From Ramazzottius varieornatus (lineage: Eukaryota; Tardigrada; Eutardigrada; Parachela; Ramazzottiidae), in the NCBI GenBank assembly GCA_001949185.1, contig BDGG01000005.1, positions 3,015,972-3,079,971 of the forward strand: a DNA stretch of 64,000 nucleotides, written 5' to 3'. The translations under genes and the position numbers were made by a program. The notes beneath the pieces were generated by a model. That model was not told where the DNA came from. It worked only from the letters and a program-made list of their open reading frames with translations, and did no database searches. The number at the start of each line of letters is the position of its first letter. The first letter of the stretch is position 1. Below, in pieces: positions 20,994 through 31,805 of this stretch.

Positions 20994-21482
20994 ATCGTGC
21001 TGGACTTCCTTGTCTATAGTTAAAACAGACACCTTAAAATCCACGGGCTACGGCGGAAATTCTGAATAGCAGGATCAGGTGCAGGAGCAAGAAAAGATCG
21101 GGAAATGCGAAAGATCCTGAATGAGAAAACAACGACATTCCATTGAGCTAGCCCCGACGGAACTACATGGCTTGCTTACCATGACCCAACTCATGCTGTT
21201 CAGCGTGTACTGGAGCCGTTGTGGCGGGCTAGTCGGTGCACTTCGTCTGTATTTTGTCTAGCGATAGTTGATTGCCAACCGGAAGTTGATTGCTTCAAAA
21301 TTCAAGCACGAAAGTTAAATTGTTAAAATCCTTCTCCAGCCTTCTCCATTCTTTTTCGCACTTTCTTCCCCTGCGCCATCTCTCATCATTCGCGTTTGCG
21401 CTTTGGGATTTTCGAACAAGAAGGTTTGGGACAGAAACGACAAACGGCCAGCCAAAGAGCCGGTTGCCAGTTAACCCTCAAA

Positions 21483-23389
21483 ATGACAGCTCACAAGCGG
21501 ACGTTGTATGTTGGTGGGTATGAGAACGCAAGTTTTCCACTAATCGAACGCCCAGATGACTCTTTGCTTGCTTTCAGGTGGCTTAAACGAGGAGGTTGAT
21601 GAGAAGTTCCTACATGCTGCGTTTATCCCGTTTGGGCCTATTGTCAACGTCGAGATTCCCATCGACTTCAAGAACAGTTCGTTTTCCTGTTAATCAACAA
21701 TCAAACCACGGCTCCGTGTTGACGCTCACCCGATATCGCTCATCCTTTTTCCATAGACAAGCACAAAGGCTTCGGATTCGTGGAGTTTGAAGGAGCCGAG
21801 GTAAGGCTGTGAACAGTAAAATGTGTAAATTCGTCGCATTTCGCTGAGAGGTACAGACCATGAAGTCTTTGTTCGGCAGGACGCTGCAGCTGCCATCGAC
21901 AACATGGTAATTCCAGAACAGACCCGCAGTGCGAGACCATTCTTTTGCCGTCTAGTCTCCTTTCTTGCTGTAACGAGCTAGTTCTAAGTGCAATCGCATA
22001 GGATGAGGCAGAACTTTACGGGAGGACCATCAGAGTCAACATGGCCAAGCCACAGCGTCTGAAAGAGGGATACAACAAGCCAGGTGAGTTCTTAATTCCG
22101 GTGACGCCATTTCACCAGGCTTGCGTTATGTTCCCGCTGAAATTCCTCATCGACACTCGCCCCTCTGCTCACAGTGTGGTCCGACGACCAGTGGTTGCGA
22201 GAACATGCTGGAGCTACTCTACAGTCCAGTGAGAACACCACTGGGTCCGCAGTACCAGCACCAGCCACGGAGGCCGTCACACCGGAAGCGACCAAGAGGC
22301 CAACTGAAGGAATTGACGTAAGACTGAATAAACACTCTCCCACATCGGATGCTTCCTTAGTGGGCTTGTGTGTGATTGTACTAATGTACCTTGTTTATTT
22401 GTAGGAAGGGACCGTAGCGAAGAAGGCCAAGTCGACCAACCCTCAAGTCTTCTTGGACATCAAGATCTCGAACCGGGAAGCGGGAAGGATAGTCATACTC
22501 CTGCGCGCCGACGTCGTTCCCAAAACCGCCGGTAGGTGACCGGTCTTTCTCGAGGGTCTGAACTTACCTCAGGCAATGTGGGAGTAATAAACATTTCGAT
22601 TGTTTATCCAGAGAATTTTCGGCAGTTGTGCAATCATACGAAAGGCTTCGGGTATCGCGGATCGAAGTTCCACAGAATCATCCCGCAGTTCGTAAGTGCC
22701 GGCAATTACATTTTGTGCGTCCCCAACTACGGTTTCGAGCTTCTATCGATCCCATGCGTATTTTGCGCAGATGATTCAAGGTGGGGACTTTGATAAGGGC
22801 GATGGTACAGGCGGAAAATCGATCTACGGTGCCAAATTCGAAGACGAAAACTTCGAGCTGAAACATTCCGAGCCTGGCGTTCTCTCCATGGCAAATTCGG
22901 GCCCTGGAACCAACGGGAGTCAGTTCTTCATAACGACAGGTGAGAAAGGTTCCGTTTCGAGTCGTTCGCAGCGAAAAGCAAGAACTGGGAACTTGGAAAA
23001 CGTACCCGACAAGATCGACTTCCAAGTGGCGCGCTTTCTCATTGTTACTGGCCGAAAGGGTGCGTCACTTGAAAAATCTGTTCAGTGATTTGCCTCGGTA
23101 CTGTACAAGTGGATTTTCTCCTCCTTTCTGCTACTTTTTCATCTTTTGTTGCGTCTGTTTTCAGAGAAGACTCATCATTTAGACAATAAGCACGTTGTTT
23201 TCGGGCGTGTTGTGTCTGGCATGGACATCGTCAGGAGAATAGAGGTACAGAAGCGTCGCCGAAGTTCTCGAGCTTATTCAAATTCTGCGCACCATGCGTC
23301 TTAACTCTGATGGTTTTCAGGCGTGTGGAACGAAGAACGGAAAACCTACACAGTACATTTCCATCACCAACTGTGGCGACTACATGTGA
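21483..23389 (+). CDS. PPIE: peptidyl-prolyl cis-trans isomerase E (cyclophilin 33), 11 exons
   Basis: Exons are 21483-21513, 21578-21676, 21757-21800, 21880-21906, 22002-22083, 22175-22317, 22405-22531, 22612-22691, 22771-22939, 23165-23244 and 23321-23389. All borders are GT-AG and all phases agree, giving 316 residues (human 301). The N-terminal RRM has RNP2 TLYVGGL and RNP1 [10 protein letters not shown] linker follows, then a cyclophilin domain from about residue 150: [15 protein letters not shown] contains the catalytic Arg, then GSQFFITT, then NKHVVFG with the His. PPIE is a nuclear, spliceosome-associated isomerase that binds RNA. The residue equivalent to the cyclosporin-contacting Trp121 of cyclophilin A is His272 here (KTHHLDNKH instead of KTxWLDGKH). 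A hairpin repeat lies in intron 9. The gene is convergent with pyruvate kinase, with 182 bp between the stops. Confidence 0.93.
23024..23071 (+). repeat. hairpin repeat copy 8
   Basis: AAGTGGCGCGCT, loop with TTGTTACTGGC, then GTGCGTCACTTG. It lies in intron 9 of PPIE. Confidence 0.75.
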
Positions 23390-23571
23390 TCAGCCCGAGC
23401 AAGGTTCTCGAACGTCTGTTCATTTTTTGCCTGCACTAATACTTTTCCAGTGGGTGTAATGATAATGTCCTGTTTATCACCTGCTTCGCGAATTTCGTAC
23501 AGAACGAACTTTCGTCAGGTGTGATTACGCCAAATCAGTTTCAAACTGGCCGAACGACCAGCAAAATCAGA

Positions 23572-26500
23572 TCAAACAGTAAGAACATTTTCAGCTGGTG
23601 CTGCGATGATACGAATGGTGTTGCTATATCCTTGCCCTTGCTTCCAGCCCGTTACGACGATGATGGGGTCTCCGTTCTTGATGAATCCACGCTGAAAACC
23701 CACCTTGATACCGCTCTGTACTTTTTTGTCAGTATCGGAGACCCAGTCCGCGGATTCGTCTGCAAAGAGAAATTAAGATACTGTACCGGTTTCACACGAA
23801 ATATCAAAGGTTCTTCCTCCAAAAATCGCGAGGAAAAACAGCGCACTGGTTTCATCGTCCTTCTGCGTTTGGATACCGATCTGCTTACTATCAGGTGCGG
23901 AAGTATGACTTGTTACTCCCCCGACCAAGATTTTCAAAAATTTCTCCTGGCTTCGAACCTCGGAATTCTTGATCAGGTTATCCACTCATACTAGCAAAGT
24001 ACTTCAGTCATTTTTTCGGCATTTTTTTCGTGCCTGTACTGTAAGAGAATAGGGGAAGAGAACCGATGAAGTCTCGGTAGCCATTTTTGGTAGCCTCTGC
24101 GGAAGAAATTGTTCTCGCTGGAGGTGCCGAAATCCTGCGACATGATGATAATCCTTTGGTATCAGAACCCCTCTTCCTGGTGTACAAAGGAAAGTTTCCA
24201 GTTTCACCTCCTGCAGTTTTGCGGAAGTAGAGTAAGGAATTGGATCGCGCGGCGGGTCCCCGCGGAAGCGGGCGGTGGTTGCCGCCCGCTTCCGCCCTGG
24301 AAACTGCTGAAATTGTTACCGCTTGGAATCGCTTAGTATTTGGTGTGACTGTTTTCCGCCCGCCCCGCGTCGATGACAATAGGCATCAAGTACGTCGTCC
24401 GAAAGATTGTTCAGTGATGCGGGTAATATTTTTACTGATAAACGTACTATGCTTGGAAGTGAAAAGCTTGATGACTTGTACTTGAAATGGAATTTGGAGT
24501 TTGCTGTATCAGAGCCAATAGTCTCTACCGTCAAGGCTAAGACTTGATAAATATGTTTCTTCCATAGTAGTTGCTTCTGAATTCAGACTCGTTTACCTTG
24601 CCTGAAGTACCGCTCACTTCCGCTTTCGCGTCGGCATTAAAGGTTTACCGCCCGCTTTCGCCTTGAGATTACCAAAAATTATTCCGCACAGTCCAGCGTG
24701 GACAAGAAAATCTTGTGGAATTCTGGTTTCCGCCAAGGAAAAGTTGAGCGGTTCCCTACTCTATGCGGAAGCGTTGTGTTCAATATGCACTCTAGAGCTG
24801 CCTTGCAACAGTAGTGCTTTGAGTTGACCGAATGATTTCGTTTAGTCAACGGCAAGTGTTTTCATCGTTCTTCCCGTTCTAGAGAGGTTTAGTCTGCAGC
24901 TATCGTTATGCCGGGCGGAAGGATTTTATAGCGGTCTAGACTAAGATATCAATCAGTAGGTAACCATAACTTTCCTATGGTGCGGCGCACGATTCGAAAT
25001 TTCCTGCGGTAATTCAGCTCTTCCGAAACATTCCAGTTTGTGCTTCAGAACGACCTACAGAGCTCAGTCTTTGTCACTTGTAACAATGCAATCTGAGGAT
25101 CAGTTCGGTCTCACTCAGAAACGGGAGGTTACGGACAGGCAAAATTTGCGTTCATCGTACGGTGCACGAAGTAAGCGGGGTTTTCCCCTTCGGGCTATGT
25201 CTAAATGTCCAGTGAGGATTTCAGGAAGACACTTCAAACTCTCTTAAAGGTTTTGCAAGAGTTCGGGAAGGATCGAGGTCGACATGCTCCCTCTGGACGT
25301 TGTTGTCCAACTTTAGTTGCGGACTTCCCAAGGGGTGGCTTCCGACCTAGCAACCTCGAGAGCGGAGAAGACGTACCCAACCTCTTACGGTTCAACCGTT
25401 AGCTGCTTCATTACGAGAAACGAAGCATATCTTAGCGCCTGCCTGGATACGCTGACGCCTTGAGATAATTCAAATAGTTGAATCGCCTAAAATTTTGGTT
25501 ATCCATGATTCTGGCAAAACCAATCCTGCCCTACCCCGAAGCTGAAAAACTTGGGTTAATAGAATGCCAAACAATAGCTAGGAGTTGACACGGTGAGTGG
25601 AAAAAAGGCTCAGGACAAACGGACAAGGGGGAGTGTAACTATGAAGTTTTGAAGTTGACGTGTTTCCAGGAGTAACAAGTCATTCTTCCGCACCTGATAT
25701 CATCAGCTTGTTAACCTACCATGTACAACGACGGGTACCACACCCCGACAAAGTTGCAGTGTTCGGGCGACTTGCAGATCGCTGAGGACACAGACAATGG
25801 GAACGTGTGGCTTATATTTTGATATGAACCGTGCTGCCCTGAAATCGTAAACCGTTTTCTTTCAAGCAAATTTTGGGCTGAATATTGTCTAGTTAATCTT
25901 ACTGCCCAGTTGTGGAGAGAACGATGATGGCTGTGGCGTAAGTTTGCAGGGATATCTCCACTGCGGAAATGGCGGTGGCTTGTGTGGGCGTGCAAGGACT
26001 CGGCACGAAGAGTCTCATTTCGGTGAAGTATTTCCACTGAAAGAATATCTTCTCGGCTTCTTGGCAGATCTGGAATGAGAAAAATCGGACAAGACTGAAA
26101 AGACTGAAGTGGAAATTTCAGTTGCCAGTTGAAGGGTTCACATACCATGCCCATTGTTTTGACTGTTTCGACCGCGTAGTCACCTTTGGCGCTCTCACCA
26201 GAAAGCATAACACAGTCCGCGCCGTCGAGGACAGCGTTGGTCACGTCCGCGATCTCGGCTCGTGTGGGTCGTGGCTTCTTTGTCATGCTTTCCATCATCT
26301 GAAGAAGGAAGAAATTGCAAGAATACTATCCAAAATTCACGAAGACAGCTTGCACTTCACGTGTATCCTCCTACAGACCAACTGTACAAAAACGCGATCA
26401 CGTTATGTCTACAAACTGTCACTGCAAATTCCGGAAGTTGTCAGCTGGAAGTACGAACCTGAGTGGCGCATATGACCGGTTTTCCCGCTCGATTAGCCTT

Positions 26501-28162
26501 TGAAATCATCATTTTTTGCGCGACGATGAGCTTTTCTTGCGGTATCTGCACTCCGAGATCGCCTCGCGCAACCATGATACCGTTGCCCACTTCCAAAATT
26601 TCATCTAAACTAAAAATAACATATCGTTGTGACGTAATAGGGTGCGAAGTGACTTCCGATTACCTGGCGCACTAACTAGGAAAAATGATAGATTTGTACG
26701 TACGAACTTTTTCAAGCCTTGGTGGTTCTCGATCTTCGAAATAATCTGTATGTTATTGCCTTTCGGGCCCAAAATGGCTCGGATCTGCTTGACGTTTGCG
26801 GCGTCCCGTACAAACGAAGCGAAGATCATGTCCAGCTAAAAAAATGAGCTCGATGGTCAAGATGAATCCCAAACCGAACTGAGAATATATCACACTGAGC
26901 CTTACGCCTTGTTCGACGCCGAACTCGATATCTTTCTGGTCGGTGTCTGATATGGCAGGAAGATCGATGTCGACACCGGGCAGGTTGACGCCCTTCTTCC
27001 CACTGAGCGTCCCACCACAGACCACTTTACACCTCATGCTTTCTTCGTCTGAAAACGTTAACGGTCATCATTCGGTACCTTTATCAACAAAGCCGAATAA
27101 ACACGGAGACCGGCAAACGAAACAGACAAAAGTGTCTCCACAAGTGACGCACGATTTCGTCATTAGTCATTGCCAGGAACCCTGCGCCACTTGACTAGTC
27201 GTCTTGCACGCTTCGAAGTATTCTTTTACGTGCCTGCCAGTAGGTTCTTCATGTCAGACACCGGTGTGACGTGACTGCGGAAGAAAGGCTTACCGGTCAC
27301 TTCGACCACCTCGAAATTTATCAAGCCATCATCGACGAAGATGCGCTGTCCGAGTTTGGCATCCTTCGAGAAGTTCTTGTAATCAAGGTAGACGGTCTCC
27401 GGACTGCACTTGTCCTGGAAGCTCTCATTGGTAGTAACAGTGATGACAGAGCCGCTCTTCAGTTCGACCGTCTTGGTCTCGTCACCGTCCACCGTACCCG
27501 TTCGCACTTCCGGCCCTTTGGTGTCTAGCGCGATAGCCAGATGGAAACCCGGAAAAGCGCAGGTTGCTTCCCTGACCATCTGAATACTCTTAGCGTGGTA
27601 CTGAAATTTCAGAAATCAAACGTGATGAGACCAGCATAATCGACAGTAAAATTTGGGGAAATCAATTACGAAAGCTTCTTACTTCGTACTTCGTGGGTCC
27701 CATGGGAAAAATTCAGGCGTACGACTGTCATGCCGGCTTTGATCATCTCTTTGAGGACTTCCACCTTTTGGGAAGCCGGACCTTAAAAAAGTATAACGTC
27801 ACCCAGGAAATCCCAACACATGACAACAAGGCCAACCAACTTCATCCACCAGATCATTTCCCCAAGCGACCCACGTTTCCAGTCTTACTGGCCAGAAGCG
27901 CGCGCCACTTGGAAAAGCAATGCTGTCGAGTCTTGTCGATCTCTTATAGCTCGTGACAAAAAGAAGTCTAGATAGGAAGTCTGCAAAACACCACATCGCT
28001 TTCACCTAATGTGCAAACTATGCCGGTTTTCTTGAACGGGTGTGGAGGCTTGTCGACATTAAGGTGGCAGTTATGTTCGAGTTGAGTAACAACAGGGTGG
28101 TTCATCAAAGGTGTTTTGGGACCTGAACCCAGCTTCTCCGCCGGAACTGGAGGGAGACTCAT
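23572..28162 (-). CDS. Pyk: pyruvate kinase, 10 exons
   Basis: Minus-strand exons are 28006-28162, 27690-27781, 27294-27600, 26906-27048, 26700-26835, 26459-26604, 26146-26298, 25903-26069, 25720-25838 and 23572-23759. Phases agree throughout and give 535 residues, the normal length. The enzyme makes pyruvate and ATP from phosphoenolpyruvate and ADP in the cytosol. Landmarks: [11 protein letters not shown] (metal and K+ ligands), [39 protein letters not shown] (catalytic Lys), [25 protein letters not shown], and the C-terminal [14 protein letters not shown] near the allosteric site. The exon 5 donor is less certain; it inserts VH after GLKKF where other kinases have D. The last intron (23760-25719) is about 2 kb, far longer than the rest. 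Introns 1 and 3 hold hairpin repeats. An upstream in-frame ATG exists at 28240. Confidence 0.92.
23760..25719 (-). other. last intron of pyruvate kinase, 1960 bp, GC-rich palindrome inside
   Basis: No gene was found inside. The stretch 24230-24400 and parts of 24590-24670 are rich in CCGCCCGCTTCCGC-like words (stem-loop listed separately). The rest shows no recognisable exon. Confidence 0.6.
24262..24295. repeat. perfect 14-bp GC-rich stem-loop
   Basis: GCGGAAGCGGGCGG, a 6-nt loop TGGTTG, then the exact reverse complement CCGCCCGCTTCCGC. Related CCGCCCGCTTTCGCC occurs again near 24648. It lies in the last pyruvate kinase intron. Confidence 0.85.
27141..27193 (+). repeat. hairpin repeat copy 9
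   Basis: AAGTGACGCACG, loop, CTGCGCCACTTG. It lies in intron 3 of pyruvate kinase. Confidence 0.7.
27864..27911 (+). repeat. hairpin repeat copy 10 (degenerate left arm)
   Basis: Left arm CGACCCACG is decayed; the loop TCTTACTGGCC and the right arm GCGCGCCACTTGG are clear, followed by GCTGTCGAGTCTTG of the outer arm. It lies in intron 1 of pyruvate kinase. Confidence 0.6.
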
Positions 28163-29155
28163 AGTGAGTTGGGACAAATGCTGTTCCTTCGGAGAATTTA
28201 TAGACCGCGTCAAAGAGAAGGTGTCGAGATATGATTTCAATCAACACAAGGATAATCGGCCCAGATTGGATGATTACTACAGGCTGCAGAGTATTAACGA
28301 GTACAATACAATGCGCCTTATTTTGGCCGGAAGTCCCGAGAGGAAGAACTTCTACAAGTTGCTACGGAATGCCATCGAATGGTCAAAAAGACGTCTACAT
28401 TGTTAGTGCAAGGGCCCAGAGTGAGGTGGGGCGGAAAGGAGAGAAACATCCAGTTTTTGCAGGAAGATCGAACAAAACAAAGAAACTTAAAGTCCGGTCA
28501 GTAGACTAAAGGCGCCACCTGTGTAAAGTACCAAGCTATCAATAGTTTTTACGGACTTTTCATTATTCCTCACCATTCTTCACCGTTCTTCCCCGCGTCA
28601 TTGAAATTTTCACTGAGTCAGTGAAGAATGGTGAATACAGTTTACCGCACTGCACCGAGCCTTCCCTACTGGTGGTAGAAAAAATCAGGGACTCGCAGCT
28701 CGGACGGCACTTTCAACAGAGCTTACCTTCCTTTTCCACCACTAAATTTTTTCATCTGGTTTACTGAACAGACAACTATCAACCTATAACCATGATGATT
28801 CTAGTTTATTCATGACCATTTTAAGTGAAATACAACGGACTTTGGGTCCAGAGACGTCTGCATCGCTTCTGAAGTAACGACCAGACCCCCAAAACAGATA
28901 TCTAGGCGATTACGACCTACTCAAAGCAAAGTCCGGTTCTTATCAAGGTTAACCCCAAGATTTAAGTACGCTGGCAAACGCTTGAAAGCCAGAACAGGTG
29001 AGTAAGTACTTTACGCTGCAAAAAAATAGAACACACAGGCCGGAGGTTCCGTCAGCAAAACTTTCGTGCTAGTTTCACAAATCACACTATCCCGCTTTCA
29101 GCCGTGCGGATGGACTTCGGTCTTCCGTCAGCCAAGTAGCTTGCTAACTCCCAAT
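28163..29155. other. intergenic between pyruvate kinase and P450 (divergent)
   Basis: No gene is recognised. This is the shared 5' region of two divergently transcribed genes; no TATA box or other element could be assigned with confidence. Confidence 0.4.
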
Positions 29156-31326
29156 ATGTTCCTGGACATTTCGTCCCCTTTGGTATCCGCAATCATTGCG
29201 GTCATACTTGGAATATACTATTGGTATTGGCATCGTGATATTCCGGATGGACCCCGAGGCAGAGTTCTTCACTGATGAAAGTCGGCAAATGGATCGATCA
29301 TGATCGCTATTTTAAGTGGTGCGCGTTTTCATTGTTGTTGACCGACAGTGTGCGCCACTTAGGACAACGATTGTGCCGAAGTCGTTTGCCGAAATCCCGT
29401 TTCTTTTATTCTATTGCTGAATCTTACTTACTTTACAGGGCTGCCATTGTTGGGCTACGCTCCGTTCTTCGGTCCGAATCCACAGCACAAGTTCCTGAAA
29501 TTCAAGGAGAAATATGGCAAAATATTTAGCATGTACATGGGGACCCAACTTACCATCGTGTTGAACGACTACTCTGCAGTCAAGGAAGCGTTCATCACCC
29601 AAGGCGAAATATTTAGTGGACGCGCGGCAGGATTCGTCTTTGAGTACATCTCACGAGGAAAGGATGGAAAAATACATGGTAAAAATAATCTCATTTTTTT
29701 AAAATTTGTTATATTCTCACTTATTTTTCTCACCAGGATTTTTCTTGGACAGTGGAGAAAAAGTGAAGAAAGCTCGTCGCTTTGTAAGTCCAGGTTTTCG
29801 GCAACCTGCCTAGATATGTTATCAGTTGCGGCCGCATTGCAGATTCTTCAAACTTTTCGCGATCTGGGTATGGGAAAAGATCGTATGCAGAATTGCATCT
29901 TGGAAGAAGCAGAAACGCTCATTGAAATATTCAGAGCAAATGCCGGGAAACCATTCGATCCTCTACCAACCTTCAACGCCAGCGTAGCTAACGTTATTTG
30001 TGGAATGTCATGGGGTCGAAGATACAGTCACGACGACAAGCGCTTCCAGAAGGTCCTCTCAGGCTTCAAAGTCATCCCGGATCTGCTGTCACAAGCCAGT
30101 CCCCTGTTAGGCTTCCCGTTCTTGAGATTCATTCCAGGGACTATGAAGAACAAGTGGGATACCGCATTGCGAGCTGTACGCTTTAACCAGAACTTCACAC
30201 GGGAAGTCGTTCTGGAACACATCCAGGAGAAACATGAAGGAGAACCGAGAGACTTTGTCGATACTTTCGTCAACCAGCAACGAGCAGAAGAGGCTGTGAA
30301 AATCAAGACCAAGGAAGACAAAGTCTACGAAAGTAAGTCCCTTTTTCTCGTTTCCATTTGGCTGCCGTGCGAGAAGACGACAAACGCATCGTGCAAGACC
30401 GTCAGCTCAAGTGGCGAAAGTCTCCATTGCTGGTAGCTGGAAGAGCGCGCCATCCATCATAACGATCTCCAGAAACCTTCCGACTGCAGGATCGAATTAT
30501 TGATACCAACTTGTTTTCCGGTATTGGTCAAACCTTATGCATTCTTTAACAAATCTGGTTCGTAGTGGAGGAGCTCCAGCAGGATCTGGGGACCTTCTTC
30601 GGCGCTGGGGTTGAAACAACATCTACGTCGCTCTACTGGGCCATTTTGTACATGGCTCACTTTCCGGAAATCCAGAAGCGCGTCCAGAGAGAAATTACCG
30701 AGAATACCCCAGCAGGCTTTCCTGTAAAAGTGGAGGACAGAAGTACGATGAATACGATGAACGATGTACCCTCAGAAACATGATTGAGCAACTTATGTTT
30801 TTCTAGGTAAGCTCCCTTACGTCGAAGCGGTCATCCGAGAAATCCAGCGCTGCGCCAATGTAACGCCTTTCGGGATTCTTCGTTGTAACCTGGAAGAGAC
30901 CACACTCTTTGGTTACCGTATTCCAAAGAAGTCTACCATCATGGTCAATTACCTGGCTTTAAACCAAGATCCAACTCTGTGGGACGAACCGGAAAAGTTC
31001 AAACCGGAGCGGTTCCTGAACAAGGAAGGGAAGATCCACGAACCCCCGTACTTCATGCCTTTCTCCGTTGGTAAGAAGACCTCTTCCTGCAAAGATCAAA
31101 GCAAGAATCTGATAAGTCCTAATACGGTACTTTGCGAACAGGTAAACGTGCTTGCATCGGTGAATCCTTGGCCCGAATGGAAATCTTCCTCTTCTCTGCG
31201 AATATCCTGAAGAACTTTGACATTTTGCCCTGTCCGTCTTCTCCACTTCCTTCTCTTGATGAATACACAACTGGGATTTCATGCAGACCCACTTACTACA
31301 AAATACAGCTGTCGGCCAGAAACTGA
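29156..31326 (+). CDS. cytochrome P450 (CYP2-clan-like), seven exons
   Basis: Exons are 29156-29258, 29439-29678, 29737-29783, 29843-30332, 30566-30742, 30807-31070 and 31142-31326. Phases agree and give 501 residues, normal for a microsomal P450. The N-terminus is a membrane anchor ([19 protein letters not shown]), followed by the proline-rich hinge DGPRGLPLLG. Landmarks: I-helix [10 protein letters not shown] (about 306-315), ExxR in REIQR, PERF motif KPERFL, and the heme loop [11 protein letters not shown] with Cys445 as the iron ligand. All catalytic landmarks are intact, so an active monooxygenase is expected; the substrate is unknown. Motif style (GAGVETTS, FSVGKRxCxGE) fits the CYP2/CYP18 clan. 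The exon 1 donor is GC (CGAG|GCAGAG), required by phase and by the conserved GLPLLG. Intron 1 carries hairpin copy 11 and intron 4 a decayed copy 12. Confidence 0.9.
29313..29361 (+). repeat. hairpin repeat copy 11
   Basis: AAGTGGTGCGCG, loop with ATTGTTGTTGACCG, then TGTGCGCCACTT. It lies in intron 1 of the P450. Confidence 0.75.
30407..30452 (+). repeat. hairpin repeat copy 12 (decayed)
   Basis: CAAGTGGCGAAAG, a loop with CCATTGCTGGTAGCTGG, then AGCGCGCCATCC. It lies in intron 4 of the P450. Confidence 0.5.
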
Positions 31327-31805
31327 GGCCTGACAGCCGTAACATTAAATTTGGCGATTGGATGACGAGGAGTTTTGTCTCACCGGCAGATAAGAGATCA
31401 TAAGACCAAGTCTGAAAATAATATATCCATGATTAACTTTTCACGTATGGCAGCAGAAAAAAATGTAGTTTCTCTCGTAAATTATCTATACGAGTTTTTT
31501 CAGCTTCCCAAACGTTCCTACTGTAACAGCGTTGATCTTTCCAGCAACAGTAAAGTTCGCTTTATCATCATGAAGTCGCTAAAAGATTTGAGCAGCGAGA
31601 ACAAAAGAAGCAATAGCTTTGTGCAGCAAGGTGGTTTGCCACTTCCGGTCAATCAAGAAATCAAGAAATATACGTCAAGCGGTTGATTGACCTGAGCCTT
31701 GATTCACCTGTGAATCTGAGGCTGTGGTTGACTCCTTTCCTTCGTGTCTCTCCCCTGATTTTTTTCTGAAATCGAGACGATGTTTGCATGTAATCTGTTT
31801 GCACG
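31327..31805. other. intergenic
   Basis: The 479 bp between the P450 stop and the first exon of the gamma-tubulin complex gene show no recognisable feature apart from weak frames. Confidence 0.4.
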
